From: Sphingomonas cannabina | Lineage (GTDB): Bacteria; Pseudomonadota; Alphaproteobacteria; Sphingomonadales; Sphingomonadaceae | Reading direction: 5' to 3' | Length of the DNA: 64,000 nt | Assembly: GCF_021391395.1 (NCBI RefSeq) | Contig: NZ_CP090059.1 | Location: 2,961,001 to 3,025,000 of the forward strand | Shown: piece after piece, positions 49,870-58,111 of the stretch | Position numbering within the stretch: the first letter of the stretch is position 1 | Layout: each line of letters begins with the position of its first letter | The notes under the pieces: generated by a model | The model's database searches: none | Told to the model about the DNA's origin: nothing | What the model saw: the letters and a program-made list of their open reading frames with translations, nothing else | Made by a program: the position numbers and the translations under genes

Positions 49870-52001
49870 GCGAAGCTGAGCGTGGCGAGCACGCTGCGCG
49901 GGGCGGCGTAGAAGGCCTGGCCCCACATCAGGCTGGCGAGGTACTTATGGTCGGTGACGTTGCGGACGTTCACCGTCGCGCGCACGTGATCGAGCAGGCG
50001 GATGCCTGCCATAAGGTCGACCACCGCATAATCCTTCTGCTTCAGGATAACGTCGCCGGTGACGATGCCGGCGCCCTGCACGCCGGAGTCGGCGTAGCTG
50101 ATCGCATTCTGCCAGCGCATCTGGGCGCCGAGCTTCAGATCCCTCAGCTCAGGAACCGCATAGGTGGTCGCAAGCTTGAAGGTCTGCGTCGGCAGCCAGG
50201 TCCGGGTGGGATCGCCGTTCTCGTCCTCTATATCGAGATAGGTGTAGCCGCCGCTCAGCGTCCAGCGATCGGTGACGCGCCCGGCTACTTCGATCTCGAA
50301 CCCTTTCGACGTGGTGTCGACGCCGACATAATAATTCTGGCCGATCTTGCCCGGGCCGTTGGGATCGGTGAACTGCCCGGCGATTTCGGCGAGCCCCTTC
50401 TGCTTCGCACGGAATACCGCCGCGGTGGCGTAGAGCCGTTTGTCGAACCACTCGCTCTTGATGCCCGCCTCGATGCTGCTGCCCTTGGCCGGATCGAGCT
50501 TGCGGTTGTCCACGTCCACCTCGACCTGCGGATTGTAGATGTCGGTGTAGCTCGCATAGAGCGAGACGTTGGGCGTGAGGTCGAGGACGGCGCCCAGATA
50601 GGGGCTGACGGCGCTGTTCTTACGCGATTGGTCGACTCCATAGGAGTCGCCGGTCGTCTTGAGCCACATCGCGCTGGCGCCGACCACCGCCTTCAGATTG
50701 TCGGCGAGATTGAGGTGCGCGGCGCCATAGACGCGGGTCAGCCGATCGCTGTAGTCGGCGGCAAGATAGGGCGCAGGAAAGCTCGGCTCCGCCACCTGGA
50801 CGCGGCCCCAATCCTGCACGGCGGGGAAGACAATCGGATCAACCGGCTTCGCCTCCCATTCGAGCGCGTCGGACCGCGCCGTCGACACCCCGAGGGCGAG
50901 CTTGTGCTCCCGGCCGAACAGCGTGACCGGCCCCGACGCATAGAAATCGCCGAGATAGCGGTCATAGGTGGACGGATAAATGCCCGCCGACCCGACGACG
51001 CCCAGCCCCGTCGCGCGATTGGGATAGCTGTAGCCGTACAGCAGCGCCGCATTCTCCTCGAAGCGCTTGTAGGTGAAGATGCCCTTCGCCGACCAGCCGC
51101 CGGCGAACTGATAGCCTAGCTCCGCAAAGGCGGTCTGGTCGGTCACGTCCCAATAGGTCCAGTCGGCCGACGTCGAGGCCGACCTTGGATAATCGACCCG
51201 CGTCCCGTCCGAATAAGTGAGCGGCAGCGCGCCCCACAGCACGCCATCGGCGTCGTTGTCCTGCCGCGTATAGCCGACGGTCGCGGTGAGCCGCGGCGTC
51301 ACGTCCCACGAAACGATCGCACCATAGACGTTGCGGTCGACGCGGTTGAAGTCGAGATACGAATCCTTGTCCTCGTGCGCGAAGATCAGCCGCGCTTTCA
51401 GCGTGCCGGCATCGTTCAGCGGCCCCGAAACATCTGCCTCGACGCGCTTCCGGTCCCACGAGCCGAGCATCGCCGACGCGCTCGCCTGGAAGGTATCGGT
51501 CGGGCGCTTGCGGGCATAGTTGATGGTGGCGGACGGATTTCCCACCCCGGTCATGATCGCGTTGGCGCCACGAATCGCCTCCACCCGCTCGAACAGCGCG
51601 GTATCGAGGTCCCCGAACTGGATGCCCCAGATCAGCGGCAGGCCGATGCCGTCGACCTGGAAGTTGGTGACGTCGAACCCGCGCGCATTGAAATAGGTGC
51701 GATCGGTCTCGACGCGTTCGACGTTGATGCCGACCGTCTGGTCCAACAGGTCGTTGACGTTGGTCAGCGCGAAATCCGCGATGCGCTGGCGGTCGACGAC
51801 GGTGACCGATTGCGGAGTCTCCCTGAGCGACAGCGACAAGCCGGTGGCTGAACTGCTCTGCGCCTGCACCGTACCGGTAACGATGATGTCGGTCTTGGCC
51901 TGATCGTCTCCATCCTCCGCCGGGTCGGCAGCCGAGGCGTGGGCCGCGGCAGGCATGAGCAGCGTCGAAGCCAGGAGGATGGAACCGAACCACTGCTGCA
52001 T
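49863..52001 (-). CDS. TonB-dependent siderophore receptor
   Basis: The 712-residue receptor of the siderophore subfamily (TIGR01783-like) has a signal peptide (ILLASTLLMPAAAHA), TonB box DIIVTGTV, a plug with LSLRETPQSVTVVDRQRIADF, YFNARGFDVTNFQVDGIGLP and RVEAIRGANAIMTGVGNPSATINYARKRPT, and a barrel ending VLATLSFAY. The ISLSLRETPQSVTV pattern is typical of receptors for ferric hydroxamate or rhodotorulate-type siderophores (FhuE-like). ATG 51999-52001 is the start. A Fur-like box lies 72 bp upstream at 52073-52091, supporting iron repression. Ligand identity cannot be read from the sequence. Confidence 0.94.
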   Translation of the reverse strand: MQQWFGSILLASTLLMPAAAHASAADPAEDGDDQAKTDIIVTGTVQAQSSSATGLSLSLRETPQSVTVVDRQRIADFALTNVNDLLDQTVGINVERVETDRTYFNARGFDVTNFQVDGIGLPLIWGIQFGDLDTALFERVEAIRGANAIMTGVGNPSATINYARKRPTDTFQASASAMLGSWDRKRVEADVSGPLNDAGTLKARLIFAHEDKDSYLDFNRVDRNVYGAIVSWDVTPRLTATVGYTRQDNDADGVLWGALPLTYSDGTRVDYPRSASTSADWTYWDVTDQTAFAELGYQFAGGWSAKGIFTYKRFEENAALLYGYSYPNRATGLGVVGSAGIYPSTYDRYLGDFYASGPVTLFGREHKLALGVSTARSDALEWEAKPVDPIVFPAVQDWGRVQVAEPSFPAPYLAADYSDRLTRVYGAAHLNLADNLKAVVGASAMWLKTTGDSYGVDQSRKNSAVSPYLGAVLDLTPNVSLYASYTDIYNPQVEVDVDNRKLDPAKGSSIEAGIKSEWFDKRLYATAAVFRAKQKGLAEIAGQFTDPNGPGKIGQNYYVGVDTTSKGFEIEVAGRVTDRWTLSGGYTYLDIEDENGDPTRTWLPTQTFKLATTYAVPELRDLKLGAQMRWQNAISYADSGVQGAGIVTGDVILKQKDYAVVDLMAGIRLLDHVRATVNVRNVTDHKYLASLMWGQAFYAAPRSVLATLSFAY

Positions 52002-52072
52002 CTGCGCAAATCCCTCACTCGATCCACGGCATCCACACCGCGGATGTGTCGCTAGGGGATTGCTCTAATGCA

Positions 52073-52091
52073 AGTCAATATCATTATCATT
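52073..52091 (-). promoter_or_regulatory. Candidate Fur box
   Basis: On the minus strand the 19-mer AATGATAATGATATTGACT closely follows the classical repeated NATWAT Fur consensus. It lies upstream of the siderophore receptor, and the bioF operon starts about 135 bp away in the other direction. Confidence 0.8.
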
Positions 52092-52225
52092 AGACGGGTG
52101 AAACTGATACGCCTTTCTCCTCTCCCGCTGAGAGGGGGATAGTGAGCACCCCCAACAAATCGCTTCCCTAATAGGATTTGCTCTGCTTGACGCAGGCGGA
52201 TGCCGCAGCGCGGCCGCGGAGATAA

Positions 52226-53404
52226 GTGGGCCAAAGTGAACGAATGAACCGCGACTCCCTTCACTTTGACGCCGCGGCCGAGCCGTACCTGGAGCCGCAA
52301 TCGCGCGACCTCGTGGCGCTGGCCGAGCGCGGCCGCAGCCGACACCTGATCCCGCGGGCGGGTCGGGACTTCTCGTCTAACGACTATCTAGCGCTCGCCT
52401 CCTCCCCTGCCCTCGCCGCCGCCGCCATCGAGGCGCTGGAGCGCGGCGTACCGCTCGGTTCGGGCGGATCGCGGCTATTGCGCGGCAACCATCCCGAGCA
52501 TGAGGCGCTAGAGGAGGAAGCGGCACGCTTCTTCGGCAGCGAGGCGGCGCTGTTCTTCTCGAGCGGCTATGCCGCCAATGCCGCGCTGCTGGCGACATTG
52601 CCGCAACGTGGCGATCTCGTTGTCCACGACGCGCTGGTCCATGCCAGCGCCCACGAGGGAATGCGCCTCGGTCGCGCCGAGGTGCGCGCCGCCGCCCACA
52701 ACGACATCGACGCCTTCGCCGACGCGGTCGCCGAGTGGCGGCGCGCCGGCGGCACCGGACGCGTGTGGGTCGCGGTCGAGAGCCTCTACAGCATGGATGG
52801 CGACCAAGCGCCGCTCGATGCGCTTGCGGAGCTAGCCGACACGCACGAGGCGATGCTGCTGATCGACGAAGCCCACGCCACGGGCGTGTTCGGGCCGGAC
52901 GGGCGCGGCCTGGCGGCGCATCTCGACGGGCGCGACAACATCATCACGCTGCGCACCTGCGGCAAGGCGCTCGGCTGCGAGGGGGCGCTGCTCTGCGGTC
53001 CCCGGATCATGCGCGACTTCCTGATCAACCGTGGCCGCGCCTTCATCTTCTCGACCGCCCCCTCGCCGCTGATCGCGGCCACGGTCCGCGCAGCATTGCG
53101 CCTGCTCGTCGCCGAGCCCGAGCGTCGCAAGCGGCTGCACGCGCTGATCGCCCAAGCCCATGACCTGCTGGTGCCGCTCGGTGCGATCGGCAGCGGCTCG
53201 CAGATCCTGCCGGTCATCCTCGGCGACGACATTCGCGCGATGCAGGTCGCGGCCGCGGTGCAGGCGGCGGGCTTCGACGTGCGCGGCATCCGTCCGCCGA
53301 CCGTCCCCGCCGGCACCGCGCGGCTACGCGTCTCGCTGACGCTCAACGTGACGAGCGAGGATGTGACCGCCCTCGCCGCCGCGCTCGCGGAGGCGCTGCG
53401 ATGA
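52226..53404 (+). CDS. bioF: 8-amino-7-oxononanoate synthase
   Basis: The 392-residue PLP enzyme joins pimeloyl thioester and L-alanine, the first dedicated step of biotin ring assembly. Family marks are [89 protein letters not shown] and the PLP lysine in [15 protein letters not shown]. Two starts are possible: GTG 52226 with GGAG four bases upstream, or ATG 52244 with no clear ribosome site. I give the longer form. It overlaps bioD by four bases (ATGA). Confidence 0.95.
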   Translation: MGQSERMNRDSLHFDAAAEPYLEPQSRDLVALAERGRSRHLIPRAGRDFSSNDYLALASSPALAAAAIEALERGVPLGSGGSRLLRGNHPEHEALEEEAARFFGSEAALFFSSGYAANAALLATLPQRGDLVVHDALVHASAHEGMRLGRAEVRAAAHNDIDAFADAVAEWRRAGGTGRVWVAVESLYSMDGDQAPLDALAELADTHEAMLLIDEAHATGVFGPDGRGLAAHLDGRDNIITLRTCGKALGCEGALLCGPRIMRDFLINRGRAFIFSTAPSPLIAATVRAALRLLVAEPERRKRLHALIAQAHDLLVPLGAIGSGSQILPVILGDDIRAMQVAAAVQAAGFDVRGIRPPTVPAGTARLRVSLTLNVTSEDVTALAAALAEALR

Positions 53405-54027
53405 GTCGCGCGATCGTCGTCACCGGCACCGACACCGACGTCGGCAAGACCGTGTTCGCCGCCACGCTCGCCGGCGCGCTGGGCGCCGCCTATTGGAAGC
53501 CGGTGCAGGCCGGGCTCGACAGCGGCAGCGATGCCGATCGGGTGGCGGCCCTCTCCGGACTGCCGCCCGAGCGCATCCTTCCCGAGGCTTATCGCCTCGC
53601 CACCCCATGCTCCCCGCACCGCGCGGCCGAGATCGACGGCATCGAGATCGACCCCGCCCGTCTCGACCCGCCCGGCGATCGTCCACTCGTGATCGAAGGC
53701 GCCGGCGGCGTGCTGGTGCCGGTCACCCGCCGCCTGCTCTACGCCGACCTGTTCGCGCGCTGGGCATTGCCGACCGTGCTGGTCGCGCGGACCGCGCTCG
53801 GCACGATCAACCACAGCCTGCTCTCGCTGGAGGCGCTGCGGGCGCGCCAAGTGCCGGTGCTCGGCATCGCCTTCGTCGGCGAAGCGAACGAGGACAGCGA
53901 GGCGACGATCGCCGCGGTCGGCAAGGTGCGCCGCCTCGGCCGCCTGCCCCTCCTCAACCCGCTCGATCGCGTGTCCCTTGCCCACGCTTTCACCGCCAAT
54001 TTCAAACTCGCTGACTTTGCGGCATGA
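53401..54027 (+). CDS. bioD: Dethiobiotin synthetase
   Basis: The 208-residue ATP-dependent enzyme closes the ureido ring of dethiobiotin. The P-loop is [21 protein letters not shown] and the substrate/metal region is [33 protein letters not shown] is the characteristic second glycine motif. It overlaps bioF at the start and bioA at the end by four bases each, giving a fully coupled bioF-bioD-bioA set. Length is normal. Confidence 0.96.
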   Translation: MSRAIVVTGTDTDVGKTVFAATLAGALGAAYWKPVQAGLDSGSDADRVAALSGLPPERILPEAYRLATPCSPHRAAEIDGIEIDPARLDPPGDRPLVIEGAGGVLVPVTRRLLYADLFARWALPTVLVARTALGTINHSLLSLEALRARQVPVLGIAFVGEANEDSEATIAAVGKVRRLGRLPLLNPLDRVSLAHAFTANFKLADFAA

Positions 54028-55274
54028 GCTCGCCCGTCTGGCACCCCTTCACTCAGCACGGCCTCGGCGAGCCGATCCCGCTGGTCGAGCGCGCCGAAGG
54101 CGCCGCGCTCTATACCCGCGACAGGCGGCGGGTGATCGACGCCATCTCCTCTTGGTGGGTGACGACCCACGGCCATAGCCACCCACGCATCATGGCGGCG
54201 ATCGCCGAGCAGGCGGGGAAGCTCGACCAGCTCATCTTCGCCGGCTGGACACATGAGCCGGCCGAGACGCTGGCGCGCGGCCTCACGGCGATCATGCCCG
54301 CCGAGCTCCGCCACGTCTTCTTCTCCGACAGCGGCTCGACCAGCGTCGAGGTGGCGCTCAAGATGGCGCTCGGCTTCTGGGCCAACACCGGCCGGCCGCG
54401 CCATCGCATCGTGGTGATGGAGCACAGCTACCACGGCGATACTATCGGTACGATGTCGGTCGGCGCGCGTGGGGTGTTCAACCAGCCGTACCAGCCATTG
54501 CTGTTCGACGTCGCCACCGTTCCCTTCCCCGAGCTCAGCCGTGAGCAGGCGACGCTCGACGCGCTGGAGGCGCATTGCCGCGAGCGGCCCGCCGCCTTCA
54601 TCGTCGAGCCGCTGATCCTCGGCGCGGGCGGGATGAAGACCTATCCCCCCGCCCTCCTCGCCGAGATGCGCGCGATCTGCGCGCGGCACGAGGTGCTGTT
54701 CATCGCCGACGAGGTGATGACCGGCTGGGGCCGCACCGGCACATTGCTCGCCTGCGAGCAGGCCGGCGTGGTGCCGGACATCCTGTGCCTGTCGAAGGGC
54801 CTCACCGGCGGCGCGCTGCCGCTGGCGGTGACGATGGCCACTGCGCCGATCTTCGAGGCGCACCGCTCGACCGACCGCGCGCGGATGTTCTTCCATTCCT
54901 CCAGCTACACCGCCAACCCGATCGCCTGCGCGGCGGCCAACGCCAACCTCGCGATCTGGCGCGAGGAGCCGGTGCTGGGGCGCGTCGCCGGCCTGGGCGA
55001 GCGCCAGCAGGCACGGCTCGACCGCCTCGCCGATCATCCGCTGGTGCGGAACCCGCGCCATCTCGGCACCATCGCCGCGTTCGAGATCGCGGACCGGACC
55101 GGCAACTACCTTTCGGAGATCGCCCCGCGCCTGCTGGCCTTCGCCCGCGAGCGCGACGTGCTGCTGCGCCCGCTCGGCAATACGCTCTACGTGATGCCGC
55201 CCTATTGCATCGACGATGCTGACCTCGACGCCATCTATTCGGTGGCGGAGGAGTTCCTTGCCTCCACACTCTAA
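54024..55274 (+). CDS. bioA: Adenosylmethionine-8-amino-7-oxononanoate aminotransferase
   Basis: The 416-residue class-III PLP aminotransferase transfers the amino group of S-adenosylmethionine to 8-amino-7-oxononanoate. Marks are WHPFTQHG at the N-terminus, [78 protein letters not shown] and the PLP lysine in [17 protein letters not shown]. It is the last gene of the bio cluster. The TAA (55272-55274) is followed at once by a REP-like element. No bioB or bioC is visible. Confidence 0.96.
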   Translation: MSSPVWHPFTQHGLGEPIPLVERAEGAALYTRDRRRVIDAISSWWVTTHGHSHPRIMAAIAEQAGKLDQLIFAGWTHEPAETLARGLTAIMPAELRHVFFSDSGSTSVEVALKMALGFWANTGRPRHRIVVMEHSYHGDTIGTMSVGARGVFNQPYQPLLFDVATVPFPELSREQATLDALEAHCRERPAAFIVEPLILGAGGMKTYPPALLAEMRAICARHEVLFIADEVMTGWGRTGTLLACEQAGVVPDILCLSKGLTGGALPLAVTMATAPIFEAHRSTDRARMFFHSSSYTANPIACAAANANLAIWREEPVLGRVAGLGERQQARLDRLADHPLVRNPRHLGTIAAFEIADRTGNYLSEIAPRLLAFARERDVLLRPLGNTLYVMPPYCIDDADLDAIYSVAEEFLASTL

Positions 55275-55380
55275 CCGTCACCCCGGCGAAGGCCGGGGTC
55301 CACCAAGCGGCAAGCTGAGCGTTCGAGCTTCTTGTCCAGTACATCGGCACGGTGGACCCCCGCCTTCGCCGGGGTGACGG
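55275..55380. repeat. REP-like hairpin pair (third copy)
   Basis: The inverted pair has the CCCCGGCGAAGGCCGGGG loop form on the left and CCCCCGCCTTCGCCGGGG on the right, bounded by CCGTCACC and GGGTGACGG. It begins at the base after the bioA stop and may stabilise or end that transcript. Confidence 0.88.
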
Positions 55381-55386
55381 GACGGG

Positions 55387-55587
55387 CTAAGCCGCCTCCC
55401 GCGTGAAGCGGAAGCGGTCGCGGATGCGGCGGTTGAAGAAGCCGCCCTTGGACGTGGCGCGCCGCATCGCCTCCACCACCGCCGGCGGCACCTCGTGATA
55501 GCTGTAGCGCCGCCCGCTCACGAACTCGATGTCGAGCCGGTGCGCGGCGGCATCATAGTCGAAGTGGCGGATCACGCTCGACGGCAT
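55387..55587 (-). CDS. KTSC-domain protein
   Basis: The 66-residue protein matches the KTSC domain family: it begins MPSSVIRHFDYDAAAHRLDIEFVSG and continues RRYSYHEVPPAVVEAMRRA, SKGGFFNRRIRDRF. The family is named for its conserved residues and is linked by domain fusions to lysyl-tRNA synthetase and nucleases, but its function is unknown. ATG 55585-55587 is convergent with bioA and divergent from an MFS gene. It is short but well conserved in pattern. Confidence 0.85.
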   Translation of the reverse strand: MPSSVIRHFDYDAAAHRLDIEFVSGRRYSYHEVPPAVVEAMRRATSKGGFFNRRIRDRFRFTREAA

Positions 55588-55679
55588 GTGCCAAAAACGC
55601 GCGCGAAGCCGCTGTGTTTCGGCACCCTCGCGCCGCCCGGGAGTTGGGATTGTTCGGCAGCCGGACAGCGTAGCTTCTC

Positions 55680-57218
55680 ATGGTCTCCCTGCTCCCCCAG
55701 CCCGATGTCAGCGAAGCCGAGCGCGAGCGCGGGCTGCGCCTGATGATCGGCGAGGCCGGCTTCTCCGGCGGCACCGCCGCGCTCACCACCGGCGTGATCC
55801 TCACTGCCTTCGCGCTCCATCTCGGCGCGTCCAATGCGATGGTCGGCCTGCTCGCCAGCGCGCCGTTCCTCGCCCAGCTCCTCCAGCTCCCCGCGATCCT
55901 GCTCATCGAACGCACCCGCCAGCGCAAGCGCATCGCCGTTCTGTCGAGCGTCGTCGGCCGGTCGATGCTGGCGGTGATGGCAGTCATCGCCTTCTTCTCC
56001 GGCACCGGCGCGCTGCTCGCCTTCCTGGTCGCGCAGGTGGTCGTGTGCGGATTGGGCGCGATCGGCGGCTGCGCCTGGAACGCCTGGATCCGCGATCTCG
56101 CCCCCGAGCGGCAGCTCGGCAACGTGTCCGCACGGCGCACCATCTGGACGACCTCGATCAGCCTGGCGCTGGGCCTCGCTGCCGCCGCGGCGCTCCGCTT
56201 GACGCCCGACCACTCGCTGACGCGCGACGCCGCCTTCGCCGCGATGTTCGCGATCGGGTGCATCACCGGCCTGATCAGCGCTCGCATCGTCGCGGCGATG
56301 CCCGAGCCGCAGATGGCGCCGCTGCCGGGCAGGCTGTCGCTGATCGAGCTGCTCGGCCGGCCGCTGCGCGACGCCAATTTCAGCCGCCTGCTGCGATTCA
56401 TGGCGAGCTGGCAGTTCGCCGCCAACTTCGCCACGCCCTTCTTCACCGTCTTCATCGTCCGCCGGCTCGGCTTCGACATCAGCTTCGTGCTGATCCTCAA
56501 CATGATCAGCCAGGTCGCCAACCTGGTGGCGCTGCGTACCTGGGGCGCGCTCAGCGACCGGTTCGCCAACAAGTCGGTGCTGGCGGTGTGCGCCCCCACC
56601 TATATCCTGGCGATCGCGGCGATGGTCGGCGCATCGCAGTTCGCCGACGAGCGGCTGGTCACCGCCTGGCTGGTGATGCTCCACATCGTCATGGGCACGT
56701 CGATCGCCGGGGTCACGCTCGCCACCACCAACATCGCGCTCAAGCTCTCGCCGAAGGGCGAGGCGACCGCCTATGTCGCCGTCAACGCGATGGTGACCGC
56801 CGTCGCCGCGGGCCTCGCGCCGATCATCGGCGGCCTGCTCGCCGACGTCTTCGCCGCGCGCGAGCTCGAGCTGGTGGTGCGCTGGACGAGCCCCTATCGT
56901 CAGGTCGTGATCCCGTTCGTGCTCAGCCATTGGGACTTCTATTTCCTGCTCGCTGGGCTGATCGGCCTCTATGCCGTCCACCGCCTGTCACTGGTCCGCG
57001 AGCAAGGGGAGATCGAACGGCACGAGATGGTCGCCGAGGTGCTGAACGCCACCCGCCGTAGCGTCCGCAACATCTCCAGCGTCGCGGGCTTGCGCGGCGC
57101 GACCGACCTCCCGGCGTCGCTGATCCGCGAGGCACGGCTGCGCCTGCGTTTCCTGCGGCGCCACGCCCGCGAAAAATCGCGCCGCCAGCCCCTCCGTTCA
57201 GCGTCGGTCAACCTTTGA
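55680..57218 (+). CDS. MFS transporter of unknown substrate
   Basis: The 512-residue inner-membrane protein has about 12 helices. It has an MFS-like first half (GLRLMIGEAGFSGGTAALTTGVILTAFALHLGASNAMVGLLASAP, then LIERTRQRKRIAVLSSVVGR as the loop 2-3 motif) and a second half with FFTVFIVRRLGFDISFVLILNMISQVANLVALRTWGALSDRF. The C-terminal 90 residues are cytoplasmic and Arg-rich (RLRLRFLRRHAREKSRR). No neighbour gives its substrate. The start ATG 55680 is the first in frame. Confidence 0.85.
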   Translation: MVSLLPQPDVSEAERERGLRLMIGEAGFSGGTAALTTGVILTAFALHLGASNAMVGLLASAPFLAQLLQLPAILLIERTRQRKRIAVLSSVVGRSMLAVMAVIAFFSGTGALLAFLVAQVVVCGLGAIGGCAWNAWIRDLAPERQLGNVSARRTIWTTSISLALGLAAAAALRLTPDHSLTRDAAFAAMFAIGCITGLISARIVAAMPEPQMAPLPGRLSLIELLGRPLRDANFSRLLRFMASWQFAANFATPFFTVFIVRRLGFDISFVLILNMISQVANLVALRTWGALSDRFANKSVLAVCAPTYILAIAAMVGASQFADERLVTAWLVMLHIVMGTSIAGVTLATTNIALKLSPKGEATAYVAVNAMVTAVAAGLAPIIGGLLADVFAARELELVVRWTSPYRQVVIPFVLSHWDFYFLLAGLIGLYAVHRLSLVREQGEIERHEMVAEVLNATRRSVRNISSVAGLRGATDLPASLIREARLRLRFLRRHAREKSRRQPLRSASVNL

Positions 57219-57328
57219 TTTGCGAGGGGAACCAGGCCGTTCGGACTGGGACCTATCGCGGTTTCGGAACGTTTCGACGCTTGCACGGCCGGTCATGTTC
57301 TGTCTTAGTCGGCCGTCTGGAGGATAAG

Positions 57329-57916
57329 ATGAACCAGACTCCTACTCGTCGCCGCGGCAAGGTGATCGCCGCGGTCCTTGCCAGTGCTGCCCTGCTCGCC
57401 TCCTGCGCGACCGCGACGACCTACCATCCTGCGACCGGCAGCGGCTTTTCCCGCACCGGCTTCAGCGATGTCCAGATCGAGCCCAACCGCTTCCGTGTGA
57501 GCTTCGCCGGCAACAGCTACACTTCGCGCGAGACGGTCGAGCGCTACCTGCTCTACCGCGCCGCCGAGCTGACGCTCGATCAGGGCTACGACTATTTCAT
57601 CGTGTCAGACCGCGACACCGACAAGCAGACCCGCACCTATGCGACGCCGAGCTACGGCGGCTGGGCGGGCTTCGGCTATTGGGGCCCGCGTTGGCGCTAT
57701 TACGGCCGCGGCTTCGGCTGGCGTTCGTGGGATCCGTGGTGGGGTGATCCCTTCTGGGACCGCACAATCGACGTGAACACGGTCGAGCGCTACGACGCGG
57801 CCGCGGAGATCGTGCTGGGCCGCGGGCCCAAGCCTGCGGACGTCCACGCCTTCGACGCTCATGCGGTGATGGAGCGGCTCGGTCCGACGATCAAGTTCCC
57901 CGAACAGCGCCGCTGA
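57329..57916 (+). CDS. Lipoprotein of unknown function (CC0125/CC1285-like)
   Basis: The 195-residue protein has a lipoprotein signal (AAVLASAALLASCATATTY), then a conserved part GSGFSRTGFSDVQIEPNRFRVSFAGNSYTSRETVERYLLYRAAELTLDQGYDYFIV that matches a lipoprotein family found across Caulobacter and sphingomonads. A Tyr/Trp/Gly-rich segment (GGWAGFGYWGPRWRYYGRGF) follows. ATG 57329 is preceded by GGAGGATAAG. A clear Rho-independent terminator follows. Function is unknown. An envelope location is likely. Confidence 0.87.
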   Translation: MNQTPTRRRGKVIAAVLASAALLASCATATTYHPATGSGFSRTGFSDVQIEPNRFRVSFAGNSYTSRETVERYLLYRAAELTLDQGYDYFIVSDRDTDKQTRTYATPSYGGWAGFGYWGPRWRYYGRGFGWRSWDPWWGDPFWDRTIDVNTVERYDAAAEIVLGRGPKPADVHAFDAHAVMERLGPTIKFPEQRR

Positions 57917-57940
57917 TCGGGGCGAGCAGCACTAAAATGA

Positions 57941-57972
57941 AGGGCCGGGGGTTCTCCCCGGCCCTTTTTCTT
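57941..57972 (+). terminator. Rho-independent terminator
   Basis: A 10-bp perfect stem AGGGCCGGGG / CCCCGGCCCT with GTTCT loop is followed by TTTTCTTTC, 24 bp after the lipoprotein stop. It is the clearest terminator in the window. Confidence 0.92.
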
Positions 57973-57978
57973 TCTCGA

Positions 57979-58105
57979 TCCTCCCCGGCACGGGGAGGGA
58001 CCAGCCGAAGGCTGGTGGAGGGGGAGCGCGGCAGACGATTCACTCGCGGCGAGCCCCCTCCACCACCGCCTTCGGCGGCGGTCCCCCTCCCCGTGCCGGG
58101 GAGGA
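57979..58105. repeat. GC-rich palindromic intergenic element (TCCTCCCCGG family)
   Basis: The long inverted arms begin TCCTCCCCGGCACGGGGAGG at 57979 and end with its complement at 58105. Each arm carries a second small hairpin (AGCCGAAGGCT on the left, CCGCCTTCGGCGG on the right). It lies between a terminator and the end of secA. Confidence 0.88.
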
Positions 58106-58111
58106 TTTAAG

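Noticed and set aside
52226..52243. Treating ATG 52244 as the certain bioF start
   Set aside because: Neither start has a fully convincing ribosome site, so I kept the longer form and noted the alternative.
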